NCBI GenBank assembly: GCA_900549955.1
Contig: URQH01000006.1
Span: 1-64,000, forward strand
DNA: 64,000 nt
Reading direction: 5' to 3'
DNA from: an uncultured Eubacteriales bacterium
GTDB taxonomy: Bacteria; Bacillota; Clostridia; Christensenellales; CAG-138
The notes below the pieces were generated by a model, which saw only the letters and a list, made by a program, of their open reading frames with translations, did no database searches and was not told the origin of the DNA. This document shows, in pieces, positions 41,376 through 48,231 of the stretch; within the stretch, counting starts at the first letter, position 1; every line of letters begins with the position of its first letter. A program made the position numbers and the translations under genes.

Positions 41376-42250
41376 CTGCCCAAAATGGCCGACAGGTTGC
41401 CCTGGATCCGGCGCGCCACCTGCGGCTTGTTCATGGAATATACGTGGACGTTGTTGACGCCGTTGGCAAACAGGTCGATGATCTGGTCCGTCGCATACGC
41501 GATGCCCGCCTCCATCATGGACGCCGGATCGCCGCCAAAGCGGTCGACGAGGCTCTTGAACCGCTGCGGCATGTGCGAGCCGGACAGGCGGATCGCCCGC
41601 GCCACCTGGTTCGCATTCGTGATCGGCATGATGCCGGCCACCACCGGCACGGTGATGCCCGCCTCGCGGATCTTATAGAGAAAGTTGTAGAGCAGGTTGT
41701 TGTCGAAAAACATCTGTGTGGTGAGAAAGGCGCAGCCGGCCTCCACCTTTTCGCGCAGGAACCGGATGTCCTCGCGCTGGTTCGCACTCTCGGGATGCAC
41801 CTCCGGGTAGCACGCCGCGCCGATGCAGAAGTCCGCGCCGCTCTCCCGCAGCTCGCGCACGAGGTCGGTCGCGTGGCGGTACTGCCAGGTCGAGCGGTCG
41901 GCATTCTGCAGCTCCGGCGGCAGGTCGCCGCGCAGGGCCATGACGTTCTCGATCCCGGCGTCGCGCATCTGCGCAATGCGGTCGCGCACGGTCTCCCGCG
42001 TAGAGGACACGCACGTCAGGTGCGCCAGCGTCTCCACCCCGTATTGGGTGCGAATGCCGCGCGCAATGTCGAGCGTATAGGCGCTGGTACCGCCGCCCGC
42101 CCCATAGGTCACGCTCATAAAGGCGGGGTGCAGCCCGGCGATCTCCTCCGTCGCGCGGCGCACGCTCTCAAACGCGGTGCCGGCCTTCGGCGGGAACACC
42201 TCAAAGGACAGCGACGGCATGCCCCGGTACAGGATTTCGGTCAGTTTCAT
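41372..42250 (-). CDS. metF: 5,10-methylenetetrahydrofolate reductase
   Basis: This 292-residue FAD-dependent TIM-barrel enzyme makes methyl-THF for methionine synthase. It has SLSFEVFPPKAGT near the N-terminus, FMSVTYGAGGGTSAYT, LAHLTCVSSTR, NVMALRGDLP, FLTTQMFFDN and VPVVAGIMPITN. It is the first gene of the metF-activation-metH operon, with all junctions of ATGA type. A purine-rich site precedes the ATG. A 19-bp palindrome covers the promoter -10. No SAM riboswitch is seen in the short, 20-nt leader. Confidence 0.95.
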   Translation of the reverse strand: MKLTEILYRGMPSLSFEVFPPKAGTAFESVRRATEEIAGLHPAFMSVTYGAGGGTSAYTLDIARGIRTQYGVETLAHLTCVSSTRETVRDRIAQMRDAGIENVMALRGDLPPELQNADRSTWQYRHATDLVRELRESGADFCIGAACYPEVHPESANQREDIRFLREKVEAGCAFLTTQMFFDNNLLYNFLYKIREAGITVPVVAGIMPITNANQVARAIRLSGSHMPQRFKSLVDRFGGDPASMMEAGIAYATDQIIDLFANGVNNVHVYSMNKPQVARRIQGNLSAILGR

Positions 42251-42269
42251 CGTTCCTCGCCCCTCTTGT

Positions 42270-42288
42270 GATGATATAGTATATCATC
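42270..42288. promoter_or_regulatory. 19-bp palindromic operator at the metF promoter
   Basis: A perfect palindrome GATGATATA-G-TATATCATC covers the minus-strand -10 (42278-42283) and the predicted start site. Placement suits a repressor of the methionine genes. Confidence 0.65.
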
Positions 42289-42306
42289 TGCGTTGAATCT
42301 GCACAA
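42278..42306 (-). promoter_or_regulatory. promoter of the metF-metH operon
   Basis: Minus-strand TTGTGC (42301-42306), 17-nt spacer, extended -10 TGATATACT ending at 42278. Between it and the hydrogenase gene, 42307-42488 holds only GC-rich hairpin sequence. Confidence 0.7.
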
Positions 42307-42428
42307 GTGGCGCGCGCCGGCTCGCACCGCCCGCCAGGCGAAATCGCCGGGCAACCTGGAGGCGCGGTTGCAACAACATGGCGGCTGCACCGGTCTCCCG
42401 GCGCGGCCGCCATTGCCCGGGAAACCGC

Positions 42429-42461
42429 GCGGCCGGGCCGGCTTCCTGCCGGCCCGGCCGC
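42429..42461 (-). terminator. hairpin after the hydrogenase operon
   Basis: A perfect 14-bp GC-only stem with a 5-nt loop lies 28 nt after the last gene of the hydrogenase run. The U-tract is short, so strength is uncertain. Confidence 0.5.
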
Positions 42462-42488
42462 CTGTGCCGGTCGCCCGCCTGTGCTCCC

Positions 42489-43925
42489 CTACAGGGAAAG
42501 CAGCGAAATGGCGTCCGATATGGTCTTTTCCATCGCCTCTCGGCCGTATTTATTGACCTCTTCCTTGTTCTTTTCGCCATGCGTCAGGCAACCCGCGCCG
42601 CCGATACAGCCGCCGACGCAAGCCATGCCCTCGATAAAGTTCCCGCCCAGCACCTTTTGCCCGGCGCGCGCCTTCAGCAGCGCCGCGCGGCACGCCTCGA
42701 TGCCGTCGCACGCGATGGGCCTCGCCTCGAACGTCGCATCCAGCCCCTGCTCCTTGAGCGCCTCCACCACCGCGTCGGACAGGCCGCCGCTGCGGGCAAA
42801 GATGCGGCCATAATAGGACGCATTGTCCAGCACGCCCTCGCCGAGCGTCGTGATGTCCACGCCTGCGCCGTCAAACAGCGCCTGCAGCTCCTCAAACGTG
42901 ATGACACTGTCGATGTACGGGCGGACGCGCTCCTGCTGGAACTCCATCTTCTTGGCCGTGCACGGCCCGATGAACACCACGCGCGCGCCCGGTTCGGTCT
43001 TTTTGATGTACTGCGCAATGGTCGCCGCGGGCGAGAGGTTGTGGGAAATGTGCTCCACAAGCGTTGGGAACTGCTTGTGGATATAGTCCACAAACGCCGG
43101 GCAGCAGGAGCTGGTCAGAAAGCCCTTTTCAGCGAGCTCCGCGGCCTCGGCGTACGCAACCATGTCCGCGCCGAGCGCCGCCTCCACGACGTGATAGAAG
43201 CCGAGCCTGTGCAGGCCCTCGATCACCTGGCCAAGTTTCGCGTACACGAACTGGCTGGAGATCGACGGGGCGACGACGGCATAGACCTTGTACGCCTCGC
43301 CGCCCGCGCTGCCGCGCAGCAGGGCGATGACGTCGAGCAGGAAGGATTTGTCCGCAATGGCGCCGAACGGGCACTGGTACACGCACGCGCCGCAGGAGAT
43401 GCACTTGTCGTTGTCGATGTGCGCGCTGCCATCCTCGTTCCTCGAAATGGCCTTGACCTTGCACGCGCGCTCGCACGGCCGCTTCTGGTCCGCAATCGCG
43501 CCATACGGGCACACCTTGGCGCATGCGCCGCATTCGACGCACTTGCTCTTGTCGATGTACGCCTTCTGGTGCGCGTCGAATGTGATGGCGCCGCGTTTGC
43601 AGGCGTCCTCGCACCGGTGGGCGATGCAGCCGCGGCACGCCTCCGTCACGACGTGGCCGCTCATCGGGCACTCGTCGCAGGCGATGTCCAGCACCTCGAT
43701 CACGTTCGGATTGCTGCGGTCGCCGCCCATGGCCAGCTTCACACGCTCGGACAGGATGGCCCGCTCCTTGTACACGCAGCAGCGCATGGTGGGAATCTTG
43801 CCGGGGATGATGGTCTTGGGAATGTCCGTCACGTGCTCCAGCAGTTCGTCGGCATATGCCAGCCGCACGACCTCGCGCAGCACCTTGTATTTGAGATACT
43901 GTACCTTGGTGTCAAACTTTCTCAT
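42489..43925 (-). CDS. monomeric [FeFe]-hydrogenase, group B-like
   Basis: This 478-residue protein carries two 8Fe-type ferredoxin cluster sets (CVECGACAKVCP at about 129-140 and CISCGACVYQCP at about 175-186) plus extra upstream cysteine motifs, then the H-cluster domain. The H-cluster ligands appear in TSSCCPAF (Cys274/275), IGPCTAKK (Cys322) and EGMACVGGCIGG (Cys436, Cys440). L1 ends in PAF rather than the PxW of classical HydA, which fits the group B branch. It may evolve or oxidise H2 with ferredoxin. Maturases HydE, HydF and HydG are not in this window. It is last in the operon, after the PP2C and hydS genes. Confidence 0.85.
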   Translation of the reverse strand: MRKFDTKVQYLKYKVLREVVRLAYADELLEHVTDIPKTIIPGKIPTMRCCVYKERAILSERVKLAMGGDRSNPNVIEVLDIACDECPMSGHVVTEACRGCIAHRCEDACKRGAITFDAHQKAYIDKSKCVECGACAKVCPYGAIADQKRPCERACKVKAISRNEDGSAHIDNDKCISCGACVYQCPFGAIADKSFLLDVIALLRGSAGGEAYKVYAVVAPSISSQFVYAKLGQVIEGLHRLGFYHVVEAALGADMVAYAEAAELAEKGFLTSSCCPAFVDYIHKQFPTLVEHISHNLSPAATIAQYIKKTEPGARVVFIGPCTAKKMEFQQERVRPYIDSVITFEELQALFDGAGVDITTLGEGVLDNASYYGRIFARSGGLSDAVVEALKEQGLDATFEARPIACDGIEACRAALLKARAGQKVLGGNFIEGMACVGGCIGGAGCLTHGEKNKEEVNKYGREAMEKTISDAISLLSL

Positions 43926-43937
43926 GCCCTCTCCCCC

Positions 43938-45110
43938 TCAATAATACGTCACGGCGACGCGCTTGCCCATCTCGGTGAGGTCTTTGGCCACGCCCTCGAC
44001 CAGCTGCATCTTGATGTTGAAGCCGATCGGCAGATCGGGGTTCTGGTGCGCCGGGTTCACCGCGCGGCCGACGAAGAAATTCACGTCCGTCGCCTCTTCA
44101 AACAGCATCCGCGCAATCTGCGACGCACCGTCCTTTTTATAGCTCCAGTCCGTATAGCGTTCGTTGTCCTTTAAATAGTCGTTGGCATATTCGAGCACGC
44201 GGCTGAACGTGATCACGCCCTCGGTCACAAGATCGACCCCCTCGATGCGCGCCGTGGGCGGGATCTCCGGGTCGAGATACAGCGGCAGGCTCGTGTCGAG
44301 CGGCTTGTGCAGGTATTCGGCGGCGAGCGTGCTCGTCGTCCCGCCGCACACGATGTGCCGCCCGGCGCTGCCGAAAAACGCCTGGTGCATCTCCGTCAGC
44401 CGCGCAGGGTCGGCCGGCGGGCCGATCATGAGGTTGACCGTCTTGCGGCGGCGGATGCGCACAGCGCACGCGGTGGTGTCGTCCCCCGGCTTGTTGCCGT
44501 ACAGGCGCGTACATTCCCCCACGAGCATGGCCGCAAGCGTCTTGGCCGTAAACGAACCGTCGTACACCGTCTCGAGAAACGAGGCAATCTCCTCGCGCTG
44601 CCAGCCAAAGTTGAGCGACAGCCCCACGCCCGCGTGGATGGCCCCGTCGCTCATGGCCATGAACACGTCCCCCTCCTCGAGCGGGACGACGGACTTCAGG
44701 ATGCGTTTGCCGTCGATCGTCAGCTCCTGCTGCGGATAGTCCACGCTCCTGCCGCCGCGCAGCAGGATCACGCGCGGGTTGTCATACTGGATCAGCTCCG
44801 CCTCGCGGTTCTCCACGATGTGGATGATCGTAAACGTGGAATAGGCGACCTTGCGCACCTCGCACACCGGCAGCGTGGCCGCGATGGTCTTGACGCAGTC
44901 CTCGACCGTAAGGCCGCCAGCGATCATCGTGGAGAGGATTTTGGACGTCAGTGTGGAGAGGATGTTTGCCTTCACGCCGCTTCCCAGCCCGTCCGCCAGC
45001 ACGACGGTCACGCCGTTCTCCTGGTCGATGCGCTCCACGTGGTCGCCGCAGAGCTGCTCGCCGTATTTGTTGGCCGAGACAAAGCCAATGTCGGTGCAGA
45101 GCTCACTCAT
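43938..45110 (-). CDS. PP2C/SpoIIE-family serine/threonine phosphatase
   Basis: This 390-residue cytoplasmic protein has phosphatase metal motifs: VVLADGLGSGVKANILSTLTSKIL near residue 33, STFTIIHI near 98, and MAMSDGAIHAGV near 152, followed by GDDTTACAVRIRR around 213. The C-terminal half (about 220-390) is a further conserved region found in the phosphatases that neighbour sensory hydrogenases. The start overlaps the hydS stop by 8 nt. It is likely the output of HydS, removing phosphate from an unidentified protein. Confidence 0.85.
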   Translation of the reverse strand: MSELCTDIGFVSANKYGEQLCGDHVERIDQENGVTVVLADGLGSGVKANILSTLTSKILSTMIAGGLTVEDCVKTIAATLPVCEVRKVAYSTFTIIHIVENREAELIQYDNPRVILLRGGRSVDYPQQELTIDGKRILKSVVPLEEGDVFMAMSDGAIHAGVGLSLNFGWQREEIASFLETVYDGSFTAKTLAAMLVGECTRLYGNKPGDDTTACAVRIRRRKTVNLMIGPPADPARLTEMHQAFFGSAGRHIVCGGTTSTLAAEYLHKPLDTSLPLYLDPEIPPTARIEGVDLVTEGVITFSRVLEYANDYLKDNERYTDWSYKKDGASQIARMLFEEATDVNFFVGRAVNPAHQNPDLPIGFNIKMQLVEGVAKDLTEMGKRVAVTYY

Positions 45111-46779
45111 AGCGCAGAGACTCCTTGAGCTTGGTCAGCGCGACCTTCGTCTCCGCCGTCGTCTCGCCGAGCAGCGACGCGATCTCCTGCACGGCGCGCA
45201 TCTGCTTTTCGATGACGCGGTCGGTCACCTCGATGGTCGTGCGGCTGAGCGCCACGCGCGCGGCGCGCGCCGTCTCCTCCTCCGTCACGTCGCGGAGGAT
45301 GCAGATGATCAGGTGATGGCTGCGGTCGATGACGAGCGTCTCGTCGACATGTTTCTGGTATTCTTCCAGATACACCCGCTGGTGCGACTGGCCACGCCCG
45401 GTGCGCTGCAGCTCCAGGAACGGCGTCGGGTCGAGCAGGCGCAGGACCTGCTCCCCGACGAGCGAGCGCGGGTCTTCGATGTGCATGAGCCGGCAGGCGG
45501 CGTTGTTGAGCTGCTGGATCTCCAGCGCGTCGTTGAGCACGAGGATGGCGTTCGGGGTGCTGCGGATGATGTTCTCCGAAAACGACTGCGCGCGCTCGGC
45601 AAGATAAGGCAGGCACATGGACAGCTCCGCCTTGCCCTGCAGCACCGCTGCCGCTTTCTCGCGGCAGGTGTTGTAGCCGCAGGAACCACAGTTGAGCTCC
45701 TGCTCCGGCGTGAACTTGCCCATCTCGCGCAGCACTGCCTCGATCGCTGCCGTGCCGGGCATGACGCGATGCGTATCCAGCTCGCCCATGTGCTTTTGCA
45801 GCGCCTCCGCCGCCGGCTGCTCGACCGGGAAGTCTTCCCGGCCCGCATAGCGGTTGACCGCCACAAACTCGCTGACCGGCGCGCGGCGGTTGCGGTCCAT
45901 CGCCGGGCCGCCGATGCAGCTGCCCACGCACGCGGACATCTCGATGAAACAGTGGTCGAGCTTGCCGCCAATCACGTCCTCGAGCACCTGCATGCAGTTT
46001 TCCACGCCGTCGATGGCCAGATAGGTGTACGCCGGGTTGTCCGCCGCCATGCTGCGCAAAATACCGCCGGTCGTCGGGAACAGGCGCGCCTTGCCCGCCG
46101 CGCCGGTGTCCTCCATCTGCGGGATGGAGACGTTCGCCTCGTGGAGCCATTCGGTCAGCTCTTCAAACGTCAGCGCGCAGTCCACGATGCCGGGATACCT
46201 CTCCGCCTCGTCCTTTTTCGAGATGCAGGGGCCGATGAACACCGTCTTGGCGTCCGGATGGCGGCGCTTGAGGTCGGTGCAGTGCGCCTGCATGGGCGAG
46301 AGCACGTGCGCCAGATACGGCAGCGCCTGCGGGTAATACTTCTGGATGAGCAGGTTGACCGTGTGGCAGCAGGACGAGAGGATCACGCTGTGCGCGCCGT
46401 CGTACGTCATGCGGTCGTACTCGCGCTTGACCACGGTCGCGCCGAGCGCGGTCTCTTCCGCGCCGGCAAAGCCCAGCTGCCTGAGCGCGGCGTCCATGGA
46501 GGCGAGCGTCGCCCCCTCATAGTTGGCCACAAACGACGGCGCCAGGCTCACGTATACCGGCGCGCCGCCCGCAAGCAGCGCTTTGGCCGACGGCACGTCG
46601 TTTCGGATCTGCTTGGCGTTTTGCGGGCACACGACGAAGCAGTGCCCGCACAGGATGCACTCGTCCCCGACGATGTTCGCCTGGTGCCCGGAAAACCGGA
46701 TCGACTTGACCGGGCAGTGCCGGATGCACTTGTGGCAGTCCTTGCAGTTGGCCGGCTTGAACTGGATACACTCGCTCAT
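45103..46779 (-). CDS. hydS: sensory [FeFe]-hydrogenase with PAS domain
   Basis: This 558-residue protein matches group C (HydS) hydrogenases. Two ferredoxin-type clusters (CKDCHKCIRHCP and CILCGHCFVVCP, residues 12-52) precede the H-cluster domain with SSCCHT (Cys137/138), IGPCISKK (Cys185) and MSACVGSCIGG (Cys284, Cys288). An additional CGSCGYNTC cluster motif lies near 360, then a PAS domain (about 390-500) and a C-terminal coiled helix. L1 lacks the proline of catalytic enzymes, consistent with a sensor. Known homologues are proposed to sense H2 and regulate catalytic hydrogenases. It sits between a FlK-like thioesterase gene (ATGA overlap) and a PP2C gene. Confidence 0.9.
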   Translation of the reverse strand: MSECIQFKPANCKDCHKCIRHCPVKSIRFSGHQANIVGDECILCGHCFVVCPQNAKQIRNDVPSAKALLAGGAPVYVSLAPSFVANYEGATLASMDAALRQLGFAGAEETALGATVVKREYDRMTYDGAHSVILSSCCHTVNLLIQKYYPQALPYLAHVLSPMQAHCTDLKRRHPDAKTVFIGPCISKKDEAERYPGIVDCALTFEELTEWLHEANVSIPQMEDTGAAGKARLFPTTGGILRSMAADNPAYTYLAIDGVENCMQVLEDVIGGKLDHCFIEMSACVGSCIGGPAMDRNRRAPVSEFVAVNRYAGREDFPVEQPAAEALQKHMGELDTHRVMPGTAAIEAVLREMGKFTPEQELNCGSCGYNTCREKAAAVLQGKAELSMCLPYLAERAQSFSENIIRSTPNAILVLNDALEIQQLNNAACRLMHIEDPRSLVGEQVLRLLDPTPFLELQRTGRGQSHQRVYLEEYQKHVDETLVIDRSHHLIICILRDVTEEETARAARVALSRTTIEVTDRVIEKQMRAVQEIASLLGETTAETKVALTKLKESLRYE

Positions 46780-47174
46780 ACGCTCTGCCTCCCCTCCGCT
46801 TTCGCCAGAAAACGCGCCCCGTCTACGATGACGCGCTCGTGTTCCGCGCGGCCGATCTCGCCCGCGCCGTCGCAGGCGACGATTTCAAACGTCAGCCGCC
46901 TGCCCTCCGCCGCCGTCACCCGGCTTTCACAGCGCACCGCGCCCCCTACCGGCGTGGCCGCCGTGTGCTCGAGACTCAGGCGCACGCCCACGGTGGTCTG
47001 CCCTTCCGGGAGCAGCGGCTGCACGCTTGTAAACGCCGCGCGCTCCATGCAGGCGGCCAGCGCCGGCGTGGCCAGCACGTCCAGCCCGCCGCTGCCCACG
47101 GTACGCGCGGTATTTTCTACACAAACGGCGCACGCGGCTTCGCCGCGCACGCCCAGAAACCGGTTCTGTTCCAT
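46776..47174 (-). CDS. FlK-like hot-dog thioesterase
   Basis: This 132-residue protein has a hot-dog fold pattern and the residues Thr36, Glu44 and His70. Their spacing (8 and 26) equals that of the Thr42-Glu50-His76 triad of fluoroacetyl-CoA thioesterase FlK. ENTARTVGSGGLDVLATPAL is the conserved loop region. Family members hydrolyse acyl-CoAs; the substrate here is unknown, and fluoroacetyl-CoA is unlikely. The ATG at 47174 lacks a clear ribosome site and follows the ferredoxin-like gene by 5 nt, so coupling is probable. It overlaps the hydS start by 4 nt. Confidence 0.85.
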   Translation of the reverse strand: MEQNRFLGVRGEAACAVCVENTARTVGSGGLDVLATPALAACMERAAFTSVQPLLPEGQTTVGVRLSLEHTAATPVGGAVRCESRVTAAEGRRLTFEIVACDGAGEIGRAEHERVIVDGARFLAKAEGRQSV

Positions 47175-47179
47175 GCCGT

Positions 47180-47419
47180 TCACAGCCGGCTCATGACTTC
47201 GTTCTCGAAGAAGTCCTTCGCCGTGTCGGGCTTGACCGAGAACAGCTCGCCGTCGATCTTGACGCTCACGCCGTTCACACAGTTGCCCATGCAGAACGCG
47301 CCGGTCAGGTTGATACGGTCTTCGAGCTTGCGCGCCGCAACCTGGCGCTGAATCTCCTCCACGACCTCGCGCGCCCCCTTGAGATGGCACGAACTGCCGA
47401 TGCAAATGGTAATCGTCAT
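47180..47419 (-). CDS. thioredoxin-like [2Fe-2S] ferredoxin
   Basis: This 79-residue protein has Cys6 and Cys11 in CIGSSCHLKG and Cys43 and Cys47 in FCMGNC, the four-cysteine pattern of thioredoxin-like [2Fe-2S] ferredoxins (NuoE C-terminal type). It lacks the N-terminal helical part of NuoE. It probably shuttles electrons to or from HydS or the hydrogenase. GGGGAGGG is 7 nt before the ATG at 47419. Confidence 0.88.
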   Translation of the reverse strand: MTITICIGSSCHLKGAREVVEEIQRQVAARKLEDRINLTGAFCMGNCVNGVSVKIDGELFSVKPDTAKDFFENEVMSRL

Positions 47420-47477
47420 GGTGTTTCCCTCCCCTGTCAATTCGCTGCGGCGCGGCGCGCCGCGAGTTGCTGCAGCA

Positions 47478-48227
47478 TTATTGGTATTCCGCCACGTCCG
47501 CCCAGCGGAGCAGCAGCTCGCGCTCTTCGGGGCGGCCCTTGACCGACTGCGACGCGGCGACGATCGGGATCCAGCGCTGCACGTCGCCGCGCGGCACGCC
47601 GCTCTTTTTGCAGAACAGCGCCAGATATGCCTCCGCCAGCTCGTGCTTGCTCTCCAGCGAGAACAGCAGGAACGTGCGCGCCGCATCCGCAGCGGGCGTG
47701 CCCTGCGTCACGTGGGACCAGTCGAGGATGTAGGCCGTGCCGTCGTCCGTCAGGATGATGTTGCTCGGGTTGAAGTCCCCGTGGCACACGCTCGCCCGCG
47801 CCGGCAGCGTCGCCAGGCGCTTGTGCAGCTCGAACTTCGTGGCGTCGGGCAGCTCCGACTCGGTGATCTTGCGGTACATCTTGTCGCCCAGGCGGTTCAT
47901 GAGCGGCGAGCGCTTCTGGTGCACCTCCATCTGCAGGGCAACGAAACGCTCGAGATACTCCTCCCGCCGCTCCGGCTCCTCGTCCATGCGGCGCGCCAGC
48001 GTCTTGCCGGGCACAAACTCGGTCACAATCGCCCAGTTCCCCTCGATCTTGCAGACCTCGAGCAGCGCCGGCACCGGCAGGCCGGTCTCTTCTGCGCGCG
48101 CGTGGTTGAGCGCCTCGTTCAGGATGTCGGCCTTGCTGAAGCCCTCGCCGAACACCTTGACGGCGCGGCCGCCGTCGCGGTACACGGTCTTGTTGGTACG
48201 GACTGCCAATACCCGTTCAAATTCCAT
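47478..48227 (-). CDS. APH-fold phosphotransferase (TIGR02172-like)
   Basis: This 249-residue protein has the choline/aminoglycoside kinase fold. It shows a glycine-poor N-lobe with AVKVFGEGFSKADILNEALNHARAEETGLPVP, EFVPGKTLARRM at the hinge, the Brenner motif VCHGDFNPSNIIL (about 147-159) and LDWSH for the metal Asp. It is not an antibiotic-resistance enzyme on this evidence; such clostridial proteins have unknown small-molecule or protein substrates. It starts 4 nt after the adhE stop and precedes the ferredoxin-like gene, so it may be the kinase that opposes the PP2C phosphatase of the same operon. Confidence 0.82.
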   Translation of the reverse strand: MEFERVLAVRTNKTVYRDGGRAVKVFGEGFSKADILNEALNHARAEETGLPVPALLEVCKIEGNWAIVTEFVPGKTLARRMDEEPERREEYLERFVALQMEVHQKRSPLMNRLGDKMYRKITESELPDATKFELHKRLATLPARASVCHGDFNPSNIILTDDGTAYILDWSHVTQGTPAADAARTFLLFSLESKHELAEAYLALFCKKSGVPRGDVQRWIPIVAASQSVKGRPEERELLLRWADVAEYQ

Positions 48228-48231
48228 GTGC

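Noticed and set aside
42251..42300. SAM (S-box) or cobalamin riboswitch upstream of metF
   Set aside because: The predicted leader is about 20 nt, too short for either; no S-box core sequence seen on the minus strand.
47478..48227. Aminoglycoside resistance gene
   Set aside because: The APH fold is shared by many kinases; context is a fermentation/hydrogenase operon and nothing specific to antibiotic binding is visible.
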